Positions 38,332 to 47,595 are shown, numbered from the stretch's first letter. The stretch is DNA of 62,913 nucleotides from JBLHIK01 sp047614005 (GCA_047614005.1 JBLHIK010000001.1:1-62913); one strand, 5' to 3'. The notes: generated from the sequence alone by a model not told the origin. Numbers and translations are program-made.

Positions 38332-38402
38332 ACACTCATTATACCTTATATTGCTTTGTTTCGTAATATATTGATTTATATGTGAAAAAATGGATTCTTT
38401 AA

Positions 38403-38500
38403 TCTTATGAAGGATCTGCCTTAATAAGAGGACTTATGTGTGCAGGAGGTCCGACCTCCTGCATGTTATGGTGTTTTTATAGAAAATGTGATATGTTGAA
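38403..38500 (+). repeat. Conserved 5' flank of orphan cassette 1
   Basis: About 97 bp differing from 38999-39095 at roughly 11 positions. It contains AAGGATCTGCCTTAATAAGAG and the hairpin at 38441-38463. Confidence 0.8.
38441..38463 (+). repeat. AGGAGGT palindromic hairpin, copy 2
   Basis: Arms GCAGGAGGT / ACCTCCTGC, central CCG. One arm carries a consensus Shine-Dalgarno, the other its complement. It lies 58 bp before the ATG at 38521. Confidence 0.85.
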
Positions 38501-38520
38501 TGAAACTTAAAACTTGTACT

Positions 38521-38889
38521 ATGAAAAATGAATCAAAATCTATTAGAGTTATTATTTATGGAGAAGCAGACAGCGAAGGTATACAAAAAGGTATTGAAGA
38601 ATACCTTCTTGGAAAAGATATCTCCCTTGTGAAAACACAATACATCCCAAATGTTTTATACTCTGAGACTACTCTCAAAACAATAACAAACCTGGTTAAA
38701 CATCCAAGGGAAACTATTTTTATTTTTGGGATAAATAAATATGATGATCTCACTCATGCTGTTGTAAAAAACATAAAGCATTTAATTGAAAATGAAAAAG
38801 CATTTCAATACATCAATGGTCTCTGGAAACAAGAAGATACCAACAAGATGATGGATGCCTTCTTGAAGAGTTCAGAAGTACCTGCGTAA
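38521..38889 (+). CDS. Orphan cassette protein 1 (122 aa)
   Basis: Not recognised. MKNESKSIRVIIYGEADSEG suggests an alpha/beta fold; later ETIFIFGINKYDD and KHLIENEKAFQYI. Distantly similar to the next gene (IYG-x(3)-D near the start, HLIENEKAF / HLLEQREAF near the end). I use the ATG at 38521 because both copies share the context TACTATGAAAAAT there; a longer frame opens at 38500. It ends in the same terminator sequence as its neighbour. Confidence 0.65.
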   Translation: MKNESKSIRVIIYGEADSEGIQKGIEEYLLGKDISLVKTQYIPNVLYSETTLKTITNLVKHPRETIFIFGINKYDDLTHAVVKNIKHLIENEKAFQYINGLWKQEDTNKMMDAFLKSSEVPA

Positions 38890-38912
38890 TAGTAAAAAAC
38901 TATACGCGAAAG

Positions 38913-38940
38913 AGCCTGCGATACGTTGCAGGCTTTTTTT
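38913..38940 (+). terminator. Terminator of orphan cassette 1
   Basis: Stem AGCCTGC / GCAGGCT, 8-nt loop, seven T residues. Identical to 39563-39590. Confidence 0.85.
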
Positions 38941-38998
38941 TATGTGTGAAAATGAGTAATTGAATCTTTTTCTTGTTAAGATCGTCTTTTTAAGGTTT

Positions 38999-39095
38999 TC
39001 TTATGAAGGATGTACCTTAATAAGAGAATCTATGCGTGCAAGAGGTCCGACCTCTTGCATGTTATGGTGTTTTTATAGAAGATGTGATAGATTGA
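38999..39095 (+). repeat. Conserved 5' flank of orphan cassette 2
   Basis: Matches 38403-38500 at ~89% by eye, including the hairpin, and ends just before the second gene. Confidence 0.8.
39037..39059 (+). repeat. AGGAGGT-type palindromic hairpin, copy 3 (compensatory change)
   Basis: Arms GCAAGAGGT / ACCTCTTGC. Relative to copy 2 a G-C pair has become A-T on both sides, so pairing is preserved. Confidence 0.85.
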
Positions 39096-39121
39096 TATAA
39101 ATTTAACTTAAAAATAGTACT

Positions 39122-39529
39122 ATGAAAAATAAAAATCCATATCTACATCTACCCCGTATCATATATATGAACATATATGGTACAACAGACCGTAACAAGA
39201 TTGAAGCCCTTTGTAGTGAATACAACATAGAGAACTCTTCTGTCCAAGATAAGATAGAGTTTATATTCAATTATCACCCTGATATATCGACTGCGAAAGA
39301 ATCTCTTGGGAAACTTACTACAGAGATAAGCACGAACATGTTTATGCTTGGAAGTATAGAATCTACCAAGGAAAACAAAGAGTTTACAAAAAATTTTGTA
39401 CATTTACTTGAACAACGCGAAGCGTTTTTCAGATACAAAGTTCCTTTAAATCTTAAAGGGTTTAGCAATACTCTCTACAATTTCGGTGTGTACTTTTGTA
39501 AACATCAAAAGAATTTTAAACGTTCTTAA
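39122..39529 (+). CDS. Orphan cassette protein 2 (135 aa)
   Basis: Not recognised; distant paralogue of the 122-aa protein. MKNKNPYLHLPRIIYMNIYG, then TTDRNKIEALCSEYNIENSS, and later NFVHLLEQREAFFRYKVPLN. No membrane helix, predicted cytoplasmic. The coding parts have diverged far more than the flanking DNA, which suggests a cassette whose gene evolves or is replaced quickly. Confidence 0.65.
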   Translation: MKNKNPYLHLPRIIYMNIYGTTDRNKIEALCSEYNIENSSVQDKIEFIFNYHPDISTAKESLGKLTTEISTNMFMLGSIESTKENKEFTKNFVHLLEQREAFFRYKVPLNLKGFSNTLYNFGVYFCKHQKNFKRS

Positions 39530-39562
39530 TATTATCTATTTACTATCTGTAAATAGCACAAG

Positions 39563-39590
39563 AGCCTGCGATACGTTGCAGGCTTTTTTT
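39563..39590 (+). terminator. Terminator of orphan cassette 2
   Basis: Identical to the hairpin at 38913-38940. Confidence 0.85.
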
Positions 39591-39762
39591 ATGTGTGAAA
39601 AAATGAGTTATTGAATCTTTTTATAGTACATATATTGACATATCATCGCATGAGTTTGATCTCTCACCTTTGATCTCGTGTCTTTTTTTGAAAACTTTAA
39701 AAATAAATTTCTATTGTCTTACTCTTTCAAGAGTTAATTAAGATTAGTTAAGTGTCTTGCGT

Positions 39763-39782
39763 GCAGGAGGTCGGACCTCCTG
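39763..39782. repeat. AGGAGGT palindromic hairpin, copy 4
   Basis: CAGGAGGT / ACCTCCTG with central CGG; no gene follows. Confidence 0.75.
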
Positions 39783-39810
39783 TTGTTGCTGTTGTTATGA
39801 AGGATTTGCG

Positions 39811-39833
39811 TGCAGGAGGTCGGACCTCCTGCA
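39811..39833. repeat. AGGAGGT palindromic hairpin, copy 5
   Basis: GCAGGAGGT / ACCTCCTGC with central CGG, preceded by ATGAAGGATTTGCG as in the cassettes; no gene follows. Confidence 0.8.
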
Positions 39834-39901
39834 GTTAGGCTTGTGCCTTTGCCCTCTTGTCTTTGACCTCGTGCCTTTAATTTCGTACCTTTTTATGGGA
39901 T

Positions 39902-39933
39902 ACAAAAAACCACCCTTGCGGGTGGTTTTTTTG
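39902..39933. terminator. Terminator of the S-layer-type gene
   Basis: Stem ACAAAAAACCACCC / GGGTGGTTTTTTTG, loop TTGC, T-run on both strands. Confidence 0.85.
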
Positions 39934-39983
39934 TAACTTCACACGTATTTCTACGTATTCAGAACTATACTAGTTTATTAACA

Positions 39984-42011
39984 TTAGTTAACAATTTTGT
40001 ATGGAGTTCGTGAATCTTCTTCTAGTTGGAATGTGTAGTTGTTCATGTCAGCTACTGAACCATCTTTAGATGTAGCAGCTTCTACGCTATCTGATGTCCA
40101 TTGGATATCAGCTAGGTATGCACGAATTTGTTTAGATTCTCCTGCGTTAGTTCCAGAAATGTTAATTGTAACAGTTCCTGTTGAACCTTTCGCAATTTTG
40201 TAGAGTAGATCTGAGTTGTACTCTGTACCATATGCAGTATCGTCACCTGTTACTTCTGTAACATCAGTATCAGATTCTGTCATAGTAGCACTTACAGAAC
40301 CAAGAGCTGTACCAGTGTTATCTACACCATATAGTACGTTTACTTCTGTAGCAGAGTTTGCAGTTAGGATTTGCGCAACATCACGGTTGATGTATACAGC
40401 ATTATCTCCAAATGCAGTGATGTCTAGTGTCCATGAGAACTGAACGATATCGTTATCAGCTAGATCTACTGAAGTAACATCAGTAGTAGCTGATTTAACA
40501 TCTACCATAATTCCTTCAGTTCGTAGTTCATGAGCGTCTCCTAGGAATGATCCAGTTTCTGTGAAGTCACCGTCATCATTTCCATTAGCATCTGTATATT
40601 CTGTTAGGTTTATAGCAGTTACTTGAAGAGTATCACCTTCAGCGTATCGAGCACCATCATTTGTATCATCAAGATCAACAATAACATATACTGTTACTAT
40701 TTCATCTCCTGAGATATCAAAATCAATGTTGTCGAATGTTACTGTAGTACCTGTAACAGATTCTTCTGCAAACTTATTATCTACATCTTCTGATGTAGAT
40801 AGGTATGCTTTTTTAACAATGTTTGCAACTGTACCTGTACCTGTAGTAGCTAGAGTAGCTACCATCTCAGAGATGTTAACGTTTACGTCATCACCTTCTT
40901 CGATTTCAAATACTCCGATAACAACACCATTTGTAGCTGTTGAGTCATCTACTTCTATTACCACAGCTTCAGGATCTTCTGATGCAGCAGCAATGTCTAG
41001 AGAAGCTGTTTCTTCTGTATCAAAAGAAAATTCATCGTCTAGATCAAAACCATCTGTAAATGTGAATCCTGTTCCATCAACAAATCGAAATGATGAAGAT
41101 GTAGTACCTATTTCCCAGTCAGCACTTTCGTCATCTGAATCAATGTTGTTAAGTGTAGTGAATAGGAATCCTACTTCTGTAGTCTCATCAGATGCAAGAG
41201 CTGCATCTATTCCTGAGAAACGTAGTCGGTATTCTTGGTTTGTAGTTGTAAGAGTTCCTGTGTCATATTCTGACCAGTCAGATGAAGAGTCAGTATTCTC
41301 ACGAGCTACTTCTTCTCCATCAACAGTAACTGCGATTTCTGAGAAATAGTCCCAAGGTTTTGATGATTCAGAACCTGCAAGATCTTCTCCCATGTATAGA
41401 TCAAGTCGATTTAGCATAAGATCACCGTCGTCAGAAAGTTCAATATCAAGAACAAATAGTTCAACATTTTCTTGATCTTCGCTTACGTCAGTTTCTTTTG
41501 CAGATCCAACTGTGAATGAATCAACTGAACCTTCTGTTCCTTCAAAGTCTGAAGGAGTAGTAGATTCTCCAGGAGCGTCTGTACAGTTTGAAGCTAGAGT
41601 CATGCCGTTAGGACATAGATCTTCTGCAGGAGTATTTCCTGCTGGAGCTTCTGTACAGTTTGATGCTAGAGTCATGCCGTTTGGACATAGATCTCCTGCA
41701 ACAACTACTGTTGCTGATCCTGCTAGTACTGCACCAGTGTTTGGTCCAGCAATACCATCAGCCTCTAGGCCGTTAGCAGTTTGGAAAGCTTTAAGACCAG
41801 CAATTGTGTTTGGTCCGAAGTTTCCGTCAACGTCTAGTACTGGGTTTGCACCAGCCATGTTTAGAGCAGATTGTAGCTCTATTACTTGTGATCCGTTTGA
41901 ACCAGCACTAAGTGTAGACGTATATGTGTACGCTTGTGCTGACATAGTGAATCCAAGCATCATTACTGCTGCAAATGCAAGAGTAAGGATTGTATTCATA
42001 ACTTTAGTCAT
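39984..42011 (-). CDS. S-layer-type surface protein with peptidoglycan-binding domain (675 aa)
   Basis: A signal peptide (ILTLAFAAVMMLGFTMSAQA) is followed by a PG_binding_1 domain (residues ~35-92, GSNGSQVIELQSALNMAG ... VDGNFGPNTIAGLKAFQ). Two copies of DLCPNGMTLASNCTEAP-type repeat (~107-145) come next, then ~500 residues of acidic, Thr/Ser/Asp-rich beta domains almost without Lys or Cys. This layout and an apparently strong promoter with a very long leader fit the main surface-layer protein of a CPR cell, attached through the peptidoglycan-binding domain. Codons are notably uniform (GTA, ACT, TCT), as in a highly expressed gene. Confidence 0.8.
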   Translation of the reverse strand: MTKVMNTILTLAFAAVMMLGFTMSAQAYTYTSTLSAGSNGSQVIELQSALNMAGANPVLDVDGNFGPNTIAGLKAFQTANGLEADGIAGPNTGAVLAGSATVVVAGDLCPNGMTLASNCTEAPAGNTPAEDLCPNGMTLASNCTDAPGESTTPSDFEGTEGSVDSFTVGSAKETDVSEDQENVELFVLDIELSDDGDLMLNRLDLYMGEDLAGSESSKPWDYFSEIAVTVDGEEVARENTDSSSDWSEYDTGTLTTTNQEYRLRFSGIDAALASDETTEVGFLFTTLNNIDSDDESADWEIGTTSSSFRFVDGTGFTFTDGFDLDDEFSFDTEETASLDIAAASEDPEAVVIEVDDSTATNGVVIGVFEIEEGDDVNVNISEMVATLATTGTGTVANIVKKAYLSTSEDVDNKFAEESVTGTTVTFDNIDFDISGDEIVTVYVIVDLDDTNDGARYAEGDTLQVTAINLTEYTDANGNDDGDFTETGSFLGDAHELRTEGIMVDVKSATTDVTSVDLADNDIVQFSWTLDITAFGDNAVYINRDVAQILTANSATEVNVLYGVDNTGTALGSVSATMTESDTDVTEVTGDDTAYGTEYNSDLLYKIAKGSTGTVTINISGTNAGESKQIRAYLADIQWTSDSVEAATSKDGSVADMNNYTFQLEEDSRTPYKIVN

Positions 42012-42593
42012 AAAATTTAATTTACTAATAATTAATAATGTACGTATATGAAGCGTTCCCTCTGTCGATACCTTTATCGTATCTTCGTTGCGAAAACTTC
42101 CGTACTATATATATGTACGTTTGCGTCGACTAACGAAAACGAGATATATATGATTTTTGAGATGTTCGATAGTTCTTTACGCTATCACAGAGTCTCACTC
42201 TGTTGACAATAAAGACATACGTCTCGATTGCCCTGTCGACAAGACAATGCCTGTCGCAGTATCCTAAATCGAAGAGTGAAAAAGCTTTTAGGCTTTTTCT
42301 CTCAACTTGTTTTAAGTTTACAACGATCAGGCTATTCTTTTAGCGCATGGACGTCACTTGTATAAAAACAAATAACGCACAATGCGCATAGAAATAGTGT
42401 ACCCCTCTTTGCACGAAAATGCAAACAGAAACACTTCTCTATGTGGATATCTCAAAGAGAATCCACCAGCCAGCTCAGCCTCTTGTAGATAGTACTGTCA
42501 GTTGAAATAACAACTGACAATACTTCTACGAAAAGGCGAAAGTTCGCCTAGTATACTAGACGAGCTCTTACATGTTTTCTTACAGCGGAAAAT
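42012..42593 (-). promoter_or_regulatory. ~575-nt structured 5' leader of the S-layer-type gene
   Basis: No gene in it. Hairpins seen: GAAAAAGC/GCTTTTTC (~42276-42297), TGTCAGTTG/CAACTGACA (~42498-42521), GGCGAA/TTCGCC (~42534-42547) and others. Such long leaders stabilise S-layer mRNAs in other bacteria; that role is inferred here. Confidence 0.55.
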
Positions 42594-42621
42594 ATTATGA
42601 TGTTTTTCTATCTTCTGTCAA
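42594..42621 (-). promoter_or_regulatory. Promoter of the S-layer-type gene
   Basis: Perfect TTGACA (42616-42621), 16-bp spacer, CATAAT (42594-42599) on the minus strand. A further TATACT lies at ~42551 but without a -35. Confidence 0.6.
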
Positions 42622-42681
42622 ATATAGGTTTTCTATGTCTTGTGCAGGTCGGATCTACATAAGAGAACCTTAATAAGAGAG

Positions 42682-43638
42682 CTATTTATCTGAGAGTGAA
42701 TACGTACTCCATCTCTTGTCCCCTTCTTTTGCAACGAGTCCTTTATCAATGAGTTCATTGAGAGTTCTTTGGATAGTTTTCTCTGAGCAATCGAGAATGA
42801 TTTCGGAAATGTCTTTTATGGAAACTTTTTTCTTGTCCTTTACTACTTGTAGTATTGCCCTTGTTCTCTCTGCTCGTATACTCTTTTTCATAACCCTGTT
42901 AAAGACATCTGTCTTATTGTTTTTTCTTTTAGCGAGCTGTCCTTTAATGGTGTCTTTTATGTTTTCTTGTCTTTTAGTTTTGTCTTTTATTATATCTTTT
43001 AAGGACTGTGTGTCCTTGATACTTTTTTTCGATGATGAAGACTCTGGAGGATTGTCTCTCTGAGATTTTTCTAATGGTTTATCTGAAAGAGTATTGTCTG
43101 ATGAAGAAGTGCTATCAGTAGAAGAATCTTTTGTTTTCCCCTCTTCATCGAAGATACGAGAAAGAGATACTCCAGCATCTGGACTCGAAGTAGTTCCTGG
43201 AAAGAACATGTCTATGTTTTCTTTTTGGCGAGATTGAATGCTACTGAAAAGAGAGAGGCATTCCTTTTCTATAATCTGATAGTTCATGTCTGAGATAAGT
43301 CCTCCCATGCGAGCTACAGAAAGAAAAGAAAGCATAGAACGAACCTCTTCTGTAGCCTCAGTAAGAACATAGTATGAATCTCGTCCTCGCACTGACAAAA
43401 GAGAATGCATATCGGACAAGAGTTCGAGAGAGATGAGTCGTAGCTTTTCTCGAAGTGGCTCTTTTTCGCTCATGCAACCTGTGACCATATAGAGAGCTGT
43501 GACTATTTTTTCTGTCCGTGACGTTTCGTCCTTTATAAAGACGGAGAGGCTTTTCGCCTTGTTTTCAAACGTTGTAATAAAGGACATATCATTTTGTCCT
43601 TGAGAATTGTTCTGAGGAATGTTTGAATCGTTGTTCAT
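42682..43638 (-). CDS. Probable DNA-binding regulator with C-terminal winged helix (318 aa)
   Basis: N-terminal helical bundle (residues ~20-150, e.g. KIVTALYMVTGCMSEKEPLR), a Ser/Asp/Lys-rich linker, then a winged helix in the last ~70 residues: RTRAILQVVKDKKKVSIKDI then SEIILDCSEKTIQRTLNELI, KGLVAKEGDKRWSTYSL. Such N-terminal bundles occur in other CPR regulators. It lies immediately upstream of the S-layer gene and may control it. Its own leader has AAAGACA and GGACAA boxes, some inverted (TTGTCC...GGACAA), which could be autoregulatory sites. Confidence 0.65.
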   Translation of the reverse strand: MNNDSNIPQNNSQGQNDMSFITTFENKAKSLSVFIKDETSRTEKIVTALYMVTGCMSEKEPLREKLRLISLELLSDMHSLLSVRGRDSYYVLTEATEEVRSMLSFLSVARMGGLISDMNYQIIEKECLSLFSSIQSRQKENIDMFFPGTTSSPDAGVSLSRIFDEEGKTKDSSTDSTSSSDNTLSDKPLEKSQRDNPPESSSSKKSIKDTQSLKDIIKDKTKRQENIKDTIKGQLAKRKNNKTDVFNRVMKKSIRAERTRAILQVVKDKKKVSIKDISEIILDCSEKTIQRTLNELIDKGLVAKEGDKRWSTYSLSDK

Positions 43639-43720
43639 ATATGTCTTTTATGTTTGTCTTTTAAAACAGTTTTTGTCCCTTATGTATTTTCTTCTAACGG
43701 ACAACTTTTAACTGAAAGAC

Positions 43721-43748
43721 AGTATACATTTTTCAAAAAGAATTTCAA
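43721..43748 (-). promoter_or_regulatory. Promoter of the winged-helix gene
   Basis: TTGAAA (43743-43748), 16-bp spacer, TATACT (43721-43726). The ~75-nt leader contains repeated GGACAA / AAAGACA boxes. Confidence 0.55.
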
Positions 43749-43796
43749 CTTTACAATATGTATTTTTCTGATTTTGTGCGTTATAGGTAAGAGAGA

Positions 43797-43836
43797 GATG
43801 GATGGCCTTGTGCGGAGCACAAGGCCATCCATCTCA
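43797..43836. repeat. Perfect 17-bp hairpin between divergent genes
   Basis: Arms GATGGATGGCCTTGTGC / GCACAAGGCCATCCATC, loop GGA. GC-rich in an AT-rich gap; it lies upstream of both genes, so it is not an ordinary terminator. Confidence 0.8.
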
Positions 43837-43875
43837 TTTTAAAAAACCACTTGGAAATGTTATACTGACAGTATT

Positions 43876-46158
43876 ATGACAGCAAGAAAAATACAGAAAA
43901 CCAAAGGGAGAAAGCCTTCAAGAAATACGACAAAAGAAACTTCAAAAAAGAAAACTATACCAAGGAAAAAATCACAAGAAACAACAACACCACGAGAACC
44001 TCTACTGAAAAAAGAGACACGCTACAGTATCTTTGCTATCGGCTTTATCATTATAGGTGTCTTCTTTATCTTTGCTGGATTTAGCGGAGGTGGCGTGGCT
44101 GGAGACTTTTTCTTCACTCAGTTCAAGGCACTTCTAGGAGCTGGATATGTTCTCCTTCCCGTTTCTCTTTTTCTTCTTGCTGGGTCATATTTCAAAGCAC
44201 ATCACCCTCGCTTTGCCCTCCCTCATGCTATTGCGGCACTCATCTTTCTTCTCTCAAGTCTAGGAATACTTTCTCTGGTAAATGAAACGGGTGGATCACT
44301 CGGACATATTGTCGCAATGCCTTTTGTGGCACTTTTCGATGTTCTCTTTTCGAGTCTCATTCTCTTTGGACTTCTCGTCACTTCTCTTCTCATTATGTTT
44401 GACACTCAGCTCAAACTCACACCTTTTATCACTCTCTGGGACCGACTCTTTAAAAAGAAAGAGAGAGAAGAAAGCGTACTTTCTGAAGATGAGGAAGATC
44501 TCATAAACAATAGACAAGAGTCTCTCGAAGAAGAGAAACCTGCAGAAAAAGAAACACCTAACAAAGAAATGAAGGAAGACATTCAGGAAGAGCCAAAAGA
44601 GGAATCTCTCCTCGATAGCTTCTTGGGAGCACCAAAGAAAAAGAGCTCTTATACTCCTCCCCCTCTCTCTCTTCTTACTCAGAAAAACACAAAGCCAAAT
44701 ACAGGAGATGTAAAAGCAAATGCAAACATCATAAAGAGAACATTCCTCAACTTTGGAATAGAAGTAGAGATGGATGAAATCACTATCGGTCCGACAGTGA
44801 CGCGATATTCCCTCAAGCCAGCACAAGGTGTCAAACTCTCTCGCATACTCAGCCTACAGGACGACCTTGCTCTTTCTCTCGCAGCTCACCCTATCCGTAT
44901 CCAAGCCCCTATTCCTGGAAAATCTCTTGTAGGTATCGAAGTACCAAACAGAGTAAAAGCAACAGTATCTATATCGAGTCTCTTTACAGATAAGGCATAC
45001 AAGGAAACAAACCTCACTCTCCCTCTTGCTATTGGACGAGGTATCACAGGACAAGGAATGTACGCTGACCTCGCTCGTCTCCCCCATCTTCTTATTGCAG
45101 GTGCAACAGGATCTGGTAAATCTGTAACAGCTCACGCTCTTATCAACTCTCTTATCTTTAGTAATGGTCCTGAAGAGCTTCGCTTTATCATGGTAGACCC
45201 GAAGCGAGTGGAACTCACTCTCTATAACGGAATACCTCATCTTCTCACACCTGTGATCACAGAAGCAAAGAAAGCTATCCTCGCTCTCAAATGGGCAGTA
45301 AATGAAATGGAACGGCGATATGAAGTCCTTCAAGAGTTGCGCGTACGTGACATAGGCTCATATCACGAAACCATAGCAAAAGTAAAAGGTATCAAAAAAG
45401 ACGGTACTGAACATGAAAAAATGCCATATATCGTTATCATTATCGATGAGCTTGCTGATATCATGACTACGTACCCTCGTGAGCTCGAGAGCGGTATTGT
45501 ACGGCTTGCACAGATGTCACGTGCTGTTGGAATGCATCTCATACTCTCTACTCAAAGACCGAGTGTCAACGTCATCACAGGACTCATCAAGGCCAACATA
45601 CCAGCACGTATTGCTCTTCAAGTATCCTCACAAATAGACTCACGAACCATACTCGATGAAGGTGGTGCTGAGAAACTCCTCGGACAAGGAGACCTTCTCT
45701 TCAACTCAGGAAAAATGTCTGCACCAGAGCGACTTCAAAGTGCATACATATCAGAAGATGAGATAAAAGACATCGTGGCTTTCCTCAAGAAACAATACGA
45801 GGACGAAGTACCAGATACTCTCACTCTCTCTTCTGGAGTAGACGATGAGAGCAACAATACTTCTATCTTTGACCATGTTACTCTCGATGAAGACAAAGAG
45901 TCTCAAGACGATAGATATGACGAAGCAAAAGATATAGTCCTCCGAGAAAAGAGAGCAAGTACTTCATATCTGCAACGTCGCATGGGTATAGGATATACAC
46001 GTGCTGCACGAATGATAGACATCCTCGAAGAAAACAATATCATCGGACCACAAGATGGATCTAAACCTCGCGAGATATTTGAGACTCGTGATACCTCACA
46101 AGTCCCTGATGTAACTGAAGATGACACTCTTCTCGGAGCTCATTTGATGGAAGAATAA
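43876..46158 (+). CDS. ftsK: DNA translocase FtsK/SpoIIIE
   Basis: 760-aa septal DNA pump that clears chromosome arms and helps dimer resolution. Basic N-terminus, four membrane helices (residues ~50-185), a charged linker (~195-265), then the alpha/beta motor with GATGSGKS at ~409-416, Walker B VIIIDELADIM, LSTQRPSVNVITGLIKAN and the C-terminal winged-helix gamma domain (YLQRRMGIGYTRAARMIDIL) that reads KOPS-like sites. It begins the plus-strand run ftsK-46160-recA-efp. A TATACT lies 9 nt before the ATG. Confidence 0.96.
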   Translation: MTARKIQKTKGRKPSRNTTKETSKKKTIPRKKSQETTTPREPLLKKETRYSIFAIGFIIIGVFFIFAGFSGGGVAGDFFFTQFKALLGAGYVLLPVSLFLLAGSYFKAHHPRFALPHAIAALIFLLSSLGILSLVNETGGSLGHIVAMPFVALFDVLFSSLILFGLLVTSLLIMFDTQLKLTPFITLWDRLFKKKEREESVLSEDEEDLINNRQESLEEEKPAEKETPNKEMKEDIQEEPKEESLLDSFLGAPKKKSSYTPPPLSLLTQKNTKPNTGDVKANANIIKRTFLNFGIEVEMDEITIGPTVTRYSLKPAQGVKLSRILSLQDDLALSLAAHPIRIQAPIPGKSLVGIEVPNRVKATVSISSLFTDKAYKETNLTLPLAIGRGITGQGMYADLARLPHLLIAGATGSGKSVTAHALINSLIFSNGPEELRFIMVDPKRVELTLYNGIPHLLTPVITEAKKAILALKWAVNEMERRYEVLQELRVRDIGSYHETIAKVKGIKKDGTEHEKMPYIVIIIDELADIMTTYPRELESGIVRLAQMSRAVGMHLILSTQRPSVNVITGLIKANIPARIALQVSSQIDSRTILDEGGAEKLLGQGDLLFNSGKMSAPERLQSAYISEDEIKDIVAFLKKQYEDEVPDTLTLSSGVDDESNNTSIFDHVTLDEDKESQDDRYDEAKDIVLREKRASTSYLQRRMGIGYTRAARMIDILEENNIIGPQDGSKPREIFETRDTSQVPDVTEDDTLLGAHLMEE

Positions 46159-46159
46159 T

Positions 46160-46567
46160 ATGACACTTCCTCATACAAAAAAATATTTTATGAGGGCGAG
46201 TATTACCTTAGGAATATTGCTCCTCGTAGGATATGGAATCTTTTCAGGTAGAAAGATAATCCTCGGACCCTCTCTCGATGTGACTATTACAGAGTATGAT
46301 TCGTACATACTCTTTGAAGGAAATTCCCACTCGGCACAAACAGTCTCTATCAACGACAGGTCTATCCCTATCTCTCTTGAAGGAGACTTCTCTGAGTCAT
46401 TGCTGAAAGTCCCTGGATATTCTATAATTACCCTAGAGGCGATAGACCGCTTTGGAAAAGTAAGACATCGCACCTATCATTTTTATTCACCCTTAGAAAG
46501 AGAAACACTCTCATACATACAATATGACAACAAAGAAAACACAACCGAAAGCGAAAGCTCCCTCTAA
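46160..46567 (+). CDS. Small membrane-anchored Ig-like protein (135 aa)
   Basis: One N-terminal helix ([18 protein letters not shown]) and an outside beta domain ([20 protein letters not shown] ... [15 protein letters not shown]) with the pattern of glucodextranase-B/Ig-like modules. Starts 1 bp after ftsK and overlaps recA by 44 bp, so all three are translated from one message. Function unknown; may sit at the septum given its partner. Confidence 0.65.
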   Translation: MTLPHTKKYFMRASITLGILLLVGYGIFSGRKIILGPSLDVTITEYDSYILFEGNSHSAQTVSINDRSIPISLEGDFSESLLKVPGYSIITLEAIDRFGKVRHRTYHFYSPLERETLSYIQYDNKENTTESESSL

Positions 46568-47594
46568 AAAAGACACAACAAAAACAAAAGAAAGTAATCT
46601 CATAGATGACTTGCGAGATACTATCGATTCTATTCAAACAAAGTTTGGAGAAGATGCCATTATGCGTCTTGGAGATAAACCAAAAGTAGATATCGATGCT
46701 ATATCAACTGGATCACTTGGTCTGGATAATGCTCTCGGTATCAACGGTGTTCCTCGTGGACGCGTTATAGAAATATATGGACCAGAAAGTTCTGGTAAGA
46801 CCACCCTCTCACTACATATCATTGCTGAAGCTCAAAAAGCTGGAGGTATATGTGCTTTTGTAGATGCAGAGCATGCCATGGACCCTGTCTATGCAAAGAT
46901 TCTTGGCGTAAAAACAGAAGACCTCCTCATCTCTCAACCAGATACAGGAGAGCAGTCTCTCGAGATCACAGAATCTCTCGTACGTAGCGGAAAAGTAGCT
47001 GTAGTCGTCATAGACTCTGTTGCTGCACTTACTCCAAAAGATGAAATCGAAGGAGACATGGGAGCTCATCATGTAGGAAAGCAAGCGCGACTCATGAGCC
47101 AGGCTCTTCGAAAACTCACAGGTATAGTAGCAAAGAGCAACACTACAGTAATCTTTATCAACCAGATTCGTATGAAGATAGGTGTGATGTTTGGTTCACC
47201 AGAAACTACTTCCGGTGGTAAGGCTCTCAAGTTTTATGCATCTGTGCGTCTTGATATTCGTCGTATTGCTCAGATAAAGAAGGGAGATGATGTAGTAGGA
47301 GCGCGAACGCGTGTGAAAGTAGTAAAGAACAAAGTAGCCTCCCCTTTCAAGCAGACAGAGTTCGACATCCTCTACGGAGAAGGAATATCTCGAACAGGAG
47401 AATTGCTTGCTCTAGGAGAAAAGTTCAAGCTCGTGAGTAAGGCAGGTGCATCATATAGCTATCACCCTGAAGAAGGTGAGAAAATAGCTCTCGGCCGTGG
47501 ATATGACGCAGCGCGAAAAAAGCTCGCAGTAGAAAAGAAAATACAAGCTGAACTAAAAAAACGCATACTAAGTGCAATGAAAGAAGAGAAATAA
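46524..47594 (+). CDS. recA: Recombinase A
   Basis: 356 aa. Walker A GPESSGKT (residues 86-93), [41 protein letters not shown] with the L1/L2 loops and [21 protein letters not shown] Lys/Thr-rich N-terminal extension of ~25 residues ([20 protein letters not shown]) precedes the usual start. The start overlaps the preceding gene by 44 bp. There is no LexA-type operator in front, so damage control, if any, must act at the ftsK promoter. Confidence 0.97.
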   Translation: MTTKKTQPKAKAPSKKDTTKTKESNLIDDLRDTIDSIQTKFGEDAIMRLGDKPKVDIDAISTGSLGLDNALGINGVPRGRVIEIYGPESSGKTTLSLHIIAEAQKAGGICAFVDAEHAMDPVYAKILGVKTEDLLISQPDTGEQSLEITESLVRSGKVAVVVIDSVAALTPKDEIEGDMGAHHVGKQARLMSQALRKLTGIVAKSNTTVIFINQIRMKIGVMFGSPETTSGGKALKFYASVRLDIRRIAQIKKGDDVVGARTRVKVVKNKVASPFKQTEFDILYGEGISRTGELLALGEKFKLVSKAGASYSYHPEEGEKIALGRGYDAARKKLAVEKKIQAELKKRILSAMKEEK

Positions 47595-47595
47595 T

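Larger units (their letters stand above)
39530..39983. other. Repeat-rich intergenic region, decayed third cassette
   Basis: No gene seen. In order: the duplicated cassette terminator (39563-39590), a run matching the 3' flank of cassette 1, two AGGAGGT palindromes (39763-39782 and 39811-39833), a CCTTTG-rich minisatellite-like stretch (~39840-39895) and the terminator of the S-layer-type gene (39902-39933). It probably derives from further cassette copies that lost their gene. Confidence 0.6.

Noticed and set aside
38403..39621. Insertion sequence explaining the duplicated cassettes
   Set aside because: No transposase, no terminal inverted repeats at cassette ends and no target-site duplication could be seen.
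44296..44826. 176-codon minus-strand frame inside ftsK
   Set aside because: Antisense to a well-conserved ftsK region; residue pattern is Cys/Phe/Ser-rich noise.
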